Source: Phycisphaeraceae bacterium (GTDB lineage Bacteria; Planctomycetota; Phycisphaerae; Phycisphaerales; SM1A02). From it: DNA of 64,000 nucleotides. Numbering within the stretch: position 1 is the stretch's first letter; every line of letters starts with the position of its first letter. The notes under the pieces were generated by a model. It made no database searches. It was not told the origin of the DNA and was given only the letters and a program-made list of their open reading frames with translations. The stretch lies in assembly GCA_019636755.1 (NCBI GenBank), contig JAHBWZ010000001.1, forward strand, positions 248,001 to 312,000. Direction: 5' to 3'. Of this stretch, positions 42,138 to 50,843 are shown in pieces. The translations under genes were made by a program, and so were the position numbers.

Positions 42138-45100
42138 TCACCGTTCGGCCTCCATCGCCGTCTGGAGAGCCGACTGCGGAGGCGCGGCACCGCCGCGCCA
42201 GAGGAACCCGAGCGCCCGGCGCAGGTCATCGACGATCAGCAGGATGCCCGGGAGCAGCACGAGAATCAGGACGGTCGCGGACATCAGGCCGAACGAGATC
42301 GCGATGGCCATCGGGATCAGGAACTTCGCCTGGAACGACTGCTCGAGCATGAGCGGCGTCAGTCCGAGCACCGTGGTCGTCGTCGTCAGGATGATCGGCC
42401 GGAACCGCCGTCGCCCGGAATCCAGGAGCGCGTCCACGAAGGGCCGGCCGCGCTCGCGCTCACCGTTGAAGAACTGCACGAGGATCAGCGAGTCATTCAC
42501 CACGATGCCGCTCAGGGCGACGAAGCCGATCAGGCTGAGGAACGTGAGCGAGTACCCCAGCAGCAGATGCCCCCAGACGACCCCGATGACGCCGAACGGA
42601 ATCGCGAACATGACCGCCAGCGGCTGGGTGTAACTCCCGAAGAGCCATGCCAGGATGACGTAGATCAGGCCGACCGCGACCAGGAATCCCACCGGAAGCG
42701 ACTCGAATGCCTTGCGCATCTGCCGCTGCCGCCCCGCGGTCTCCACGCCCACGGTCGGATGCGCCAGGCGGATCCCGGCAAGATCGGGCTCCAGCGCGAG
42801 CATCGCCACCTCCGGCGAGAGATCCGGCGCGGTGTCCGCGGTCACCGTGATCGCGCGCTTCCGGTCGACGCGCCGGATCCGGTTGTAGGCGCTCGTCGTC
42901 TCCAGATCCGCGATCTCCGCGAGCGGAACCGCCTCGCCCTCTGCCGTCATGATCCAGAGCGACTCCACGCGGTCGATGCTCCGCCGGGCCGCTTCATCGA
43001 TGCGCACGCGGACATCGATGTCCTCGCGCTCCGCCGAGAACACGTGCGCGTCGAATCCGTAGAGCGCGCCGCGGACCTGCCGCGCGATCTCGCGGACCGT
43101 CAGCCCGACGGCCGCCGCCTCCGGCTTCGGCCGGATCCGGATCTCGCGCTGTCCCCGCGTGTCATCATCGGCGACGTCGTAGACGCCGTCGATCCGCTCC
43201 AGCGCCGCGCGAAGGGCGGCAACGGCGGAATCCACGGCCTCGTCATCATCGCCGGTGACCTGGATCGTGATGTCGCGCCCGGACGGCCCGCCCTGGATCT
43301 CGCTCCACGAAATGCTCTCCGCGCGGTCGACCGTACCGACGGCGTCGCGGATCGCGGCGATCACCATGGACGACTCCCGCTCGCGGGACTCGACCGGTGT
43401 CAGTTCGACGAAGAGCTGCCCGAGATGCGTCCCGAGACCCGCCGCGGTGATGCCGCTGGTGTCATCCACGCTCGCCATCACGCCCACAAGCGACGAGATG
43501 CTCAGCATCTCCGGCTGCGCTCGCGCCGCGTCCTCCAGCCGTCGGACGACCGACTCCGTCTCCTCGAGCGGCGTACCGATCGGCATGCGCAGTTCGCAGA
43601 TGATCGTCTCGGAGTCCGACGTGGGCAGGAACTCGAACGGCACGCGCCCGCCGGCGACGAGGCCCACCGACACGATGAGCAGCGAGAGCGAGAGCGAGAA
43701 GAAGATGTACCGGAAGCGCAGGCAGACCTTCAGGACGGCGACGTAGCCGGGCACGATCCGATCCAGGAGCACGCGGTCACGGGCCTGCTCCAGCCGCCGC
43801 AGCAGGAGCCCGATCCGACCCGGCTGCCGCTCATCACGGGCGCGGAGACTGTGCCCCACGTGACTGGGAAGGATGAGAAGGCACTCCACGAGGCTCATCG
43901 ACAGGGCACAGGCGACGACCCACGGCAGCGCCCCGAGGAAGTCGCCGATCTGTCCCTTGATGAACGTCAGCGGAAGGAACGCGACGATCGTCGTCATCAC
44001 GGTGGCGACCACCGGCCAGGACACCTGCTCCGCACCCGTGACCGCCGCCGACATCGCCGGCTCCCGCGCGTCGTGCCGCGACTGGATGTTCTCCGCCACG
44101 ACGATCGCGTCGTCGACGAGGAGGCCGATCACGATGATCAGCCCGAACATCGTCAGCAGGTTCAGCGTCACGCCGGTGACGTTCATGAACACCAGCGTGC
44201 CGCCGAGCGACGTCAGCAGGCCCATGCCCACCCAGAACGCGGTCCGCCAGTTGAGGAACACGAGCAGAGTGGCGAAGACGAGCACGGCACCCGCCAGGGC
44301 GTTGCGCATGAGAAGCCCGATGCGGCCCTCGATGAATCGCGCGAGATCGCTGCTCGTCGTCACCACCACCCCGCGCGGCAGCGGCACCGGGGAGTTCAGT
44401 CCCAGTTCGAACGCGAGCAGGCGGTCGCTCTTCGCGCGCCCCCCCATCAGCCCGTTCAGCCGGTCCCGCCAGTCCGGCTCGTACGCGCCGCCGGGGAGTC
44501 CCGCCTTCGCCCTCCGCCCGGCGGCATACGCACGGACGAGGTGCGCGATCCGGACCGCGTCCTGGTCTCCCACCTTGTAGACGGTCAGCGACGCCGATCG
44601 ACCGCCCCCGTCAGGTCCGACGAAGCGCGTCCGGGTGAGGTCCTCGATGTAGTACTCGCGCACCCGGGCGAGATCGCCCACGCGCAGGGCGCGGCCATCC
44701 GCCGACCCGAGCACCACGATCCCGGCGATCTCGCGGGCGGCCTCCTCCACGCCGACCGCGCGCACATTGATATTCCCCTCGCTCGTGCGGACCGTGCCGC
44801 CCGGCACCTCGGCCAGCCAGTCGGAGATGGCATCGGCGATACGCGCCAGCGGGATGCGCTGCTCGACCAGCACGTCCGGATCGACGTCGACCCTGATCTC
44901 GTAGTCGCGAGCGCCGGTGATCGTCGTGTCACCCATGCCCGGAAGCGATCTGATCTCGTCGCGCATGACGCGGATGGCGCGCTTGAGGGCCTCCTCCTCC
45001 ACATCGCCCGCCAGCGCGATGGCGATCGTGGGCAGGACCGGCTTGAACTCCGTGACGCGGATCCGCTCGGACTCCTCCGGGAGATCGAGGAGCGTCTCGA

Positions 45101-45437
45101 TCGCCCGTTCAACGTCCTCGGTCGCGGCGCGCACGTTCCGGACGCTGTCCCTGAACTCGACCGTGATCGTCGCGACATTCTCGGTGACGCTCGTGGTAAG
45201 CATCTCCACGACGTCCAGTTCCGCCAGCTTGTCCTCGACCTTCAGGACGAGGCTCTGCTCGATCTCCTCCGGCGTGGCACCCGGGTACGGGAGGGTGACG
45301 ATCGCCGACTTCGGCGTCGTGTCCGGGAAGAACTCGCGGGTGATCGTCAGTGCGCAGAACGCGCCGGCGAGCAGCAGCGAGATCATGAGGATGTTCGCCG
45401 GAACCGGTCGCCGCACGCCGAAGGCGGGCAGGCTCAT
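42138..45437 (-). CDS. RND-family efflux transporter (AcrB-like)
   Basis: 1099 residues from the ATG at 45437, which overlaps the end of the adaptor gene (ATGA). The AcrB/CzcA layout is complete: N-terminal helix PVPANILMISLLLAGAF, large periplasmic loops after TM1 and TM7, a TM4 region with GLLVDDAIVVAENIQ (conserved Asp pair), and a C-terminal half with ALSGIVVNDSLILVQFFNG and RRFRPIILTTTTTVLGLTPLML. It exports small molecules by proton exchange with the adaptor below. No outer-membrane TolC gene is adjacent. Substrate cannot be told. Confidence 0.93.
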   Translation of the reverse strand: MSLPAFGVRRPVPANILMISLLLAGAFCALTITREFFPDTTPKSAIVTLPYPGATPEEIEQSLVLKVEDKLAELDVVEMLTTSVTENVATITVEFRDSVRNVRAATEDVERAIETLLDLPEESERIRVTEFKPVLPTIAIALAGDVEEEALKRAIRVMRDEIRSLPGMGDTTITGARDYEIRVDVDPDVLVEQRIPLARIADAISDWLAEVPGGTVRTSEGNINVRAVGVEEAAREIAGIVVLGSADGRALRVGDLARVREYYIEDLTRTRFVGPDGGGRSASLTVYKVGDQDAVRIAHLVRAYAAGRRAKAGLPGGAYEPDWRDRLNGLMGGRAKSDRLLAFELGLNSPVPLPRGVVVTTSSDLARFIEGRIGLLMRNALAGAVLVFATLLVFLNWRTAFWVGMGLLTSLGGTLVFMNVTGVTLNLLTMFGLIIVIGLLVDDAIVVAENIQSRHDAREPAMSAAVTGAEQVSWPVVATVMTTIVAFLPLTFIKGQIGDFLGALPWVVACALSMSLVECLLILPSHVGHSLRARDERQPGRIGLLLRRLEQARDRVLLDRIVPGYVAVLKVCLRFRYIFFSLSLSLLIVSVGLVAGGRVPFEFLPTSDSETIICELRMPIGTPLEETESVVRRLEDAARAQPEMLSISSLVGVMASVDDTSGITAAGLGTHLGQLFVELTPVESRERESSMVIAAIRDAVGTVDRAESISWSEIQGGPSGRDITIQVTGDDDEAVDSAVAALRAALERIDGVYDVADDDTRGQREIRIRPKPEAAAVGLTVREIARQVRGALYGFDAHVFSAEREDIDVRVRIDEAARRSIDRVESLWIMTAEGEAVPLAEIADLETTSAYNRIRRVDRKRAITVTADTAPDLSPEVAMLALEPDLAGIRLAHPTVGVETAGRQRQMRKAFESLPVGFLVAVGLIYVILAWLFGSYTQPLAVMFAIPFGVIGVVWGHLLLGYSLTFLSLIGFVALSGIVVNDSLILVQFFNGERERGRPFVDALLDSGRRRFRPIILTTTTTVLGLTPLMLEQSFQAKFLIPMAIAISFGLMSATVLILVLLPGILLIVDDLRRALGFLWRGGAAPPQSALQTAMEAER

Positions 45438-46762
45438 CGCGGGATCTCCGACGCATCGCGCCCCGGCTGCCGGACCGCGGCGGCGGGCCGCACCTGCATG
45501 CCGTCGTACAGCCGGCGTGACGCCTCGGCGACGACCCGCGCTCCCTCCGGAAGATCGTCGCCGTCGAGCACCAGCCACGCGAGGTCGGGGAGGCCCGACG
45601 GCAGGTGCTCGAGCACGACCGGCCAGGCCACCTCGACGCGCCGCCCGTCCAGTCGATCGTCCTCGCCGACCACCATGATCCGGTCCCTCAGGACGGCGCG
45701 GCGCGGCACGATGAATCGACGTTCCAGGTGAACGCTGGTCACCTCGCCGCGCACGAACTGGCCGGGAGCAATGCGCCGCGCGGCGTCCGCGTCGGCCGTG
45801 ATCTGCGCGAAGACCGTCATGGTCCGCGTCCGCGGATCATCCTCCGGTGCGATCCGCACGACGGACCCGTCCCATGCGGTTCCCGCGTCGCCGGTCGGCG
45901 CCACCTGCACGCGATCGCCCGGGCGCACGAACCGTCGCGCGGAGGACGGCAGGCGCAGCGGTACCTCGATCTCGCGCGGATCGACGAGCCGCGCGATGCG
46001 GGTGCCCGGCTGCACGTTCTCGCCGGACTCCACGTCGAGCGACTCGAGAATGCCGTCGATCGGGCTGGTGATCACGGTCCGCGCGATCTGCTCCTCCGCG
46101 ATGCGGAGTCGCGCCTGCTCGGCCGCGCGCTGCGCGGCGATCGATTCGCGCCGCGCCGGGATCGCCGCCAGCGACTCCTCCAGGAGCGCCCGCTCACGGT
46201 CCGCCGCCAGCCGGGCCTGTCGTGCCGCGTCGATCTCGCGCGCCATGGCTGCGTCGTTCGCGCCCGCGTCCTGCACGCGTGCCAGGTCGGCGGCGGCGAT
46301 CGCCAGCTGGGCGCGGGCGATCTCCAGCCGCTCGGTGAGCCCGGCGGACTCGACGTGCAGGCGCCGCTGCTCCGCGTCGAGGACGGCGATCGCCGCCCGC
46401 GATGTCTCGGCCTGCCATTCGAAGTCGGTCGGGTCCAGCATCACCAGCACCTCGCCCGCGCGGACGACGGTGCCGCGTTCCATGTGAGGCGGCCGGTTGA
46501 CCACGACCGCAGAGATCCGCGCGGGTACGTCGACGGATCGCAGCGCCCGCGCCGTGCCGTACCCTGTCCACTGTCGCGGGACATCGGCCCGCTGGAGGGG
46601 GAACACCGTCACGCTGCGCACCAGCGCCGCCTCGTCGCGCCGCTCCGGCAGCGGCCGGCTGGCGACGAGCGCGCCGGTGATGCCGGCTCCTATGACGAGA
46701 AGCGTGATGCAGACGATCACGCGAGTGGCGATCTGGAGGAAGAGACGCGATCCCTTGCGCAC
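45434..46762 (-). CDS. RND efflux periplasmic adaptor (HlyD/AcrA family)
   Basis: 442 residues from the GTG at 46762, supported by TGGAG eight bases upstream; the open frame extends ~66 codons further without conserved sequence. An N-terminal membrane anchor (LFLQIATRVIVCITLLVIGAGITGALV) is followed by a lipoyl-type half (VPARISAVVVNRPPHMERGTVVRAGEVLVMLDPTDF), a long coiled coil (about 110-220), the second half (VITSPIDGILESLDVESGENVQPGTRI) and a beta-barrel domain. It links the RND pump to an outer-membrane channel. It overlaps the pump gene by four bases. Confidence 0.9.
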   Translation of the reverse strand: MRKGSRLFLQIATRVIVCITLLVIGAGITGALVASRPLPERRDEAALVRSVTVFPLQRADVPRQWTGYGTARALRSVDVPARISAVVVNRPPHMERGTVVRAGEVLVMLDPTDFEWQAETSRAAIAVLDAEQRRLHVESAGLTERLEIARAQLAIAAADLARVQDAGANDAAMAREIDAARQARLAADRERALLEESLAAIPARRESIAAQRAAEQARLRIAEEQIARTVITSPIDGILESLDVESGENVQPGTRIARLVDPREIEVPLRLPSSARRFVRPGDRVQVAPTGDAGTAWDGSVVRIAPEDDPRTRTMTVFAQITADADAARRIAPGQFVRGEVTSVHLERRFIVPRRAVLRDRIMVVGEDDRLDGRRVEVAWPVVLEHLPSGLPDLAWLVLDGDDLPEGARVVAEASRRLYDGMQVRPAAAVRQPGRDASEIPR

Positions 46763-46947
46763 GCACGGACTCCAGGGGCCGGAGAGGCTCCGGCACGGGT
46801 GGCCGGCGCGGCGCGCCCGATCCCGCGTCGGGATCGACACTGCAGTGCGCGAGTCCGGCGTCCCGTCGTCCGGCACACCATCGCCCTTCACCGGGGTGCG
46901 GAGGATATCCCTCGCGACAGGACGGCGGCGTCTGATACCTTGCAGAC

Positions 46948-47256
46948 ATGCCCGAACCACTCCCGGCCGATGTCATCCGCCATGTCGCACGGCTGGCCCG
47001 GCTCCGACTCGACCCGGCGGATGTCGAGCGTTACCGCGCGGACCTCTCGGCGGTCCTGGACTTCGTCTCCCGCCTCGAGGAGATCGATGTCGGGGGTGTC
47101 GAGCCGTACGCGCACCCGCTCGACCTCTCCAACCGGTTCGGCGAGGACATCCCGGAGGCATCGATGCCGATCGAAGATCTTCTCCGCAACGCGCCCAGGG
47201 TCGAGGACCGGTTCATCTCCGTGCCCAAGGTGCTCGCGGAGGAGGGGTCGGCATGA
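46948..47256 (+). CDS. gatC: Glu/Asp-tRNA amidotransferase subunit C
   Basis: 102 residues, normal length. VIRHVARLARLRLDPADVERYRADLSAVLDFVSRLEEIDVGGVEPYAHPL is the standard GatC core, and RNAPRVEDRFISVPKVL closes it. It wraps around GatA and helps assemble the GatCAB complex, which converts Glu-tRNA(Gln) or Asp-tRNA(Asn). Its stop overlaps the gatA start (ATGA). It is divergent from the efflux operon; the shared 185-base gap holds a GATACC element about 16 bases before the ATG that might be a -10 box. Confidence 0.93.
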   Translation: MPEPLPADVIRHVARLARLRLDPADVERYRADLSAVLDFVSRLEEIDVGGVEPYAHPLDLSNRFGEDIPEASMPIEDLLRNAPRVEDRFISVPKVLAEEGSA

Positions 47257-48755
47257 CCGGCCACCGTTCCCTCGACGGCGCGCATCCGTCCGCATCGGAC
47301 ATCGCGGCCACCGTCCGCCGCGCCGGCGGTGCCATGGACGTCGTCCGGCGCCACCTCGCCCGGATCGACGCCGGGAACGCCGCCATCAATGCGCTGCGGG
47401 AGGTCTACGCCGAGGCGGCACTCCGGCGCGCGGAGGCGGTCGATGCGCAGGTGGCACGCGGCGAAGATCCCGGACCGCTCGCCGGTGTCCCCGTCGCGAT
47501 CAAGGACAACATCGCCTCGCGCCTCGGCACCACCGCGTGCGGATCGCGCATGCTGGCCGGGTATGCGAGCCCGTTCGATGCCACCGTCGTCGAGCGGATG
47601 GAGGCCGCCGGTGCGATCATCATCGGTCGCACGAATTGCGACGAGTTCGCCATGGGATCCTCCACGGAGCACTGCGCCTTCGGCCCCGTGCGCAATCCAC
47701 ACGACCATGACCGCGTCCCCGGCGGCTCGTCCGGCGGCTCCGCCGCCGCAGTCGCGGCCGGATTCGTGCCCGTCGCGCTCGGGTCGGATACCGGCGGATC
47801 GATCCGCCAGCCCGCGGCGCTCTGCGGCGTCGTCGGGCTGAAGCCGAGCTACGGGCGGGTCAGCCGGTACGGCCTCGTCGCATTCGGGTCCAGCCTGGAC
47901 CAGATCGGCCCGTTCACGCGCACGGTCGCGGATGCGGCCCTGGTTCTGGGCGTCATCGCCGGCGAGGATCCGCGCGACTCCACGTGCGCGCAGGTCCCGG
48001 TCCCGGACTGCGGGGCGGCGCCCGCGGACCCGGTGCGCGGGCTGAGACTCGGCGTGCCGAAGGCGTATCTCAGGCCGGACAATCATCCGGACGTCGCCGG
48101 GTCCCTCATGCGCGCCATTGATCGGTTCCAGGCCCACGGCGCGACGATCGTCCCCGTCGACCTGGACCTCGTCGACGCGGGGATCGCCACCTACTACGTC
48201 ATCGCTCCGGCCGAGGCGTCCAGCAACCTGGCGCGTTTCGACGGCATCCGGTACGGGCACCGCGCCACGGTCCCGGCCGGCAGTCCGCTCGACGATCTCT
48301 ATGCCGCGACGCGCTCCGAGGGATTCGGGCGCGAGGTGCAGCGCCGCATCATGCTGGGAACATACGTGCTCAGCGCGGGGTACTACGATGCGTTCTACCG
48401 CCGCGCCCTGCGCGTACGACGGCGCATCCGGGAGGAGTTCGATCGCGCGTTCGTGACCTGCGACGCGATCATCGGGCCGACCACGCCGACGCCCGCCTTC
48501 CGGCTGGGCGAGAAGAACGACCCGGTCTCGATGTACCTCTGCGATGTGTACACGGTGAACACGAACATCGCGGGCATCTGCGGCATGTCCGTCCCGATGG
48601 GGTTCGCGCGGGAAGGATCCGCCCGGCTTCCGATCGGGCTGCACATCCAGTGCCCCGCATTCGCGGAGGACACGCTCCTGCGCGTCGGGCGCGCCTGGGA
48701 GGCCCTGCACGATCCTGCCGCGCCCGCGGTCGCCGGCGCGGAGGCGGCGAGGTGA
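47253..48755 (+). CDS. gatA: Glu/Asp-tRNA amidotransferase subunit A
   Basis: 500 residues from the ATG at 47253. The amidase signature is complete: GVPVAIKDNI (catalytic Lys), TNCDEFAMGSSTEHCAFGPVRNPHD, VPGGSSGGSAAAVAAG and GSDTGGSIRQPAALCGVVGLKPSYGRVSRYGL, including the cis-Ser and nucleophile Ser. It releases ammonia from glutamine for the transamidation. The gene overlaps gatC and the ROK kinase gene by four bases at each end. gatB is not in the window. Confidence 0.96.
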   Translation: MTGHRSLDGAHPSASDIAATVRRAGGAMDVVRRHLARIDAGNAAINALREVYAEAALRRAEAVDAQVARGEDPGPLAGVPVAIKDNIASRLGTTACGSRMLAGYASPFDATVVERMEAAGAIIIGRTNCDEFAMGSSTEHCAFGPVRNPHDHDRVPGGSSGGSAAAVAAGFVPVALGSDTGGSIRQPAALCGVVGLKPSYGRVSRYGLVAFGSSLDQIGPFTRTVADAALVLGVIAGEDPRDSTCAQVPVPDCGAAPADPVRGLRLGVPKAYLRPDNHPDVAGSLMRAIDRFQAHGATIVPVDLDLVDAGIATYYVIAPAEASSNLARFDGIRYGHRATVPAGSPLDDLYAATRSEGFGREVQRRIMLGTYVLSAGYYDAFYRRALRVRRRIREEFDRAFVTCDAIIGPTTPTPAFRLGEKNDPVSMYLCDVYTVNTNIAGICGMSVPMGFAREGSARLPIGLHIQCPAFAEDTLLRVGRAWEALHDPAAPAVAGAEAAR

Positions 48756-49744
48756 CGGCGGCACCGCTGATCGGCATCGATCTCGGCGGCACGAACGTAC
48801 AGGCCGCGATCGTGTCGCCCGAGGGGCGCATCGGGCCGCGACGGCTGCGGCAGACCGAGGCGCATCGCGGTGCGGATGCCGTCCTCGACACCGTGCGGGA
48901 CATGGTGGAATCCCTCCTGCAGGAGGTCCGGTCGGGCAGCGCGCCCGGCGCCCAGGACGGAGGCGCCGCGCGATGCGGCGCCGTCGGCATTGCAGCCGCC
49001 GGCGCCATCGACACTGCCCGCGGCGTCGTGCTCGCCGCGCCGAACCTCGGCTGGACCGACTATCCGCTCCGCGACCGGCTCTCGGAACGGCTCGGCCTGA
49101 CCGTCGTCGTGGAGAACGACGTGAACGCCGCGGTGTTCGGCGAGTACCGGATGCAGACGCGGGGACCGGATGACCTCGCCGCCGTGTGGATCGGCACCGG
49201 CGTCGGCGGCGGACTGGTCCTGGACGGCAGGCTCTACCGCGGCGCCCTCGGCAGCGCGGGCGAGTTCGGCCAGACGGTCATCCGTGCCGGCGACGATGCG
49301 TCCGTCGCCGCGCCCGTCACGGTCGAAGACCTGTGCAGCCGCCGCGGCATGCAGGCGGAGATCAGGCGCCTGCTCCGGGAGTATCCGGACTCGCAACTCG
49401 CCGCACCGGCGCGCGCGGGCGCGGACCGCATCGGCGCACCGGAACTGCACGCGGCATGGACGTCCCGCGACGCGCTCGCGCTGCGCATCGTGGGGACGGC
49501 CGCCGATCTCCTGGGCGTGGCGATCGCGAATCTCGTCACGCTGCTTGCACTTCCGCAGGTCATCATCGGTGGCGGAGTCGCGGAGGTCCTCGGCGAGCCG
49601 TGGCTCGACCGGATCCGCGCGTCGTTCCGTCGCTGCGTCTTTCCGCCGCAGGCCGCCGATCGCTGCCGACTGACCCTGACGGCGCTGGCCGGCGATGCAG
49701 GCGTGATCGGCGCGGCGCTGCTGGCCGATGCGGACCGAGGGTAG
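48752..49744 (+). CDS. ROK-family sugar kinase (glucokinase-like)
   Basis: 330 residues from the GTG that overlaps the gatA stop. The phosphate-binding loop is IGIDLGGTNVQAAIV at the N-terminus, then AGAIDTARGVVLAAPNLGW, VVENDVNAAVFGEY with the catalytic Asp, and GTGVGGGLVLDGRLYRGALGSAGEFG. The ROK zinc motif (CxCGxxGCxE) and the His in GExGH are missing (GEFGQ), so this is a zinc-less ROK variant. It probably phosphorylates glucose or a related sugar with ATP. A link with gatCA is positional only. Confidence 0.85.
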   Translation: MTAAPLIGIDLGGTNVQAAIVSPEGRIGPRRLRQTEAHRGADAVLDTVRDMVESLLQEVRSGSAPGAQDGGAARCGAVGIAAAGAIDTARGVVLAAPNLGWTDYPLRDRLSERLGLTVVVENDVNAAVFGEYRMQTRGPDDLAAVWIGTGVGGGLVLDGRLYRGALGSAGEFGQTVIRAGDDASVAAPVTVEDLCSRRGMQAEIRRLLREYPDSQLAAPARAGADRIGAPELHAAWTSRDALALRIVGTAADLLGVAIANLVTLLALPQVIIGGGVAEVLGEPWLDRIRASFRRCVFPPQAADRCRLTLTALAGDAGVIGAALLADADRG

Positions 49745-49770
49745 GGCGCGGCCGGGCGTCGCGCCGCGAC

Positions 49771-50478
49771 TCACGGTTCGGTATCGAGGACCAGGCGCGG
49801 GCGCATCGCCTCACGCGTCAGCGCGACGCGGATGGCGCGCGCCAGCCGGCGCGCCCGGGCCTGCGCATGCGGGAGGTCGGGGAACCGCCCGATCTCGACG
49901 TCGATCTCGACCTCGTCCGGGCCGACGAGGCGCGACCGTGTGGGCGCGTCGCCGAGGTGGCGCCGCGCCGGCGCGCCCGGCCGTCCGGGCGGCGCCGCGG
50001 CGTCGTCCGCGCCCGGTGGACGACGCAGGACCACGCGTCCCGGCCAATCCTCGACCGTCCGCAGCGCGAGATCGATCTGCCGCCCGTCCGCCGAGACCCG
50101 GTGGTCCACGACGATCAGTTCGACGCCCGGCGCCGCGCCGGCGGCATGGACCGCGGCGATCACCCCCCCCGGCCACCGGAGCCCCCGTTCGATCGGCGGC
50201 GCCGCCCCGCGCCCGGAGTCCGACCCGCCAGCACCGCGGGCGTCCTCCGCGACGGCGGTGAACGCCGCGAGGATCTGCGACCGTGCCTCGGGCGACAGGC
50301 GTGCGACCTCGTCCGACCCGCGGGAGGCCTCCGCCGCCCACGGCTTCGCCCGGCATCCGCCGCCGAGGAGCGCGCCGGCCGCACAGAGCAGGACGAGCGC
50401 GCCGGTCGACCGGTGCCGGCGCGCCGTGGCGGCGAACACCGGCACCGGCCACGGGAGCAGGCGAAGGGCGGCGTGCAT
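49771..50478 (-). CDS. Hypothetical lipoprotein
   Basis: 235 residues from the ATG at 50478; the frame extends 12 codons further. A signal peptide (TGALVLLCAAGALLGGGC) ends in a lipobox with the Cys near residue 42. After that comes EVARLSPEARSQILAAFTAVAEDARG and a beta-rich C-terminal half (VELIVVDHRVSADGRQIDLALRTVEDWPGRVVL … VEIDVEIGRFPDLPHAQARARRLARAIRVAL). No family is recognised. It converges with the ROK gene and is divergent from the PgpH-like gene. Confidence 0.6.
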   Translation of the reverse strand: MHAALRLLPWPVPVFAATARRHRSTGALVLLCAAGALLGGGCRAKPWAAEASRGSDEVARLSPEARSQILAAFTAVAEDARGAGGSDSGRGAAPPIERGLRWPGGVIAAVHAAGAAPGVELIVVDHRVSADGRQIDLALRTVEDWPGRVVLRRPPGADDAAAPPGRPGAPARRHLGDAPTRSRLVGPDEVEIDVEIGRFPDLPHAQARARRLARAIRVALTREAMRPRLVLDTEP

Positions 50479-50514
50479 CGGCGTCAGTGTCCCGCGGGCC
50501 CGTGCCCGCTGCAA

Positions 50515-50843
50515 CGGGACCGGGGCGCCGGCGTCGCGCCGGCCGGGTCGAGGATCCGGCGGCAGGTCCGAATGCGCTCGAAGTGGCCCCGCAGGCCACC
50601 TGGCGGTGGGGTGCCCCGGGGCATCTCGCGCGTCTGGGAGGCCTGGCGTCCCGCCCGGCGGCGTCCGGATGGACCCGCGCCTCTATGCCCCCCCCGCGAC
50701 CACCCGATATCCTCAGCGGTTTCCCGCAACGCCCCGTACGGGGCCCGCGAACTCTGTGCCGCATGCGGCGTCGCCCCCGGGGCCTCGCCCCCGGACTCGC
50801 CCCAACGCCCCCCCCCCCGGGCTCCGCCCCCGGATCAGACTTC
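50515..50843. other. GC-rich leader upstream of the PgpH-like gene, with poly-C tract
   Basis: No gene is supported. It is a divergent promoter region. At 50771-50840 the sequence is a low-complexity C-rich block with repeated CGCCCCCGG-like pieces and a run of eleven C at 50808-50818, only 25 bases before the ATG at 50844. CGATATCC near 50705 could be a -10 element, but without a -35. The C-run could slip during replication and change the leader length. Confidence 0.4.

Noticed and set aside
42567-45731. 1054-residue plus-strand frame opposite the RND pump
   Set aside because: Antisense shadow; the minus strand gives a complete AcrB-type protein.
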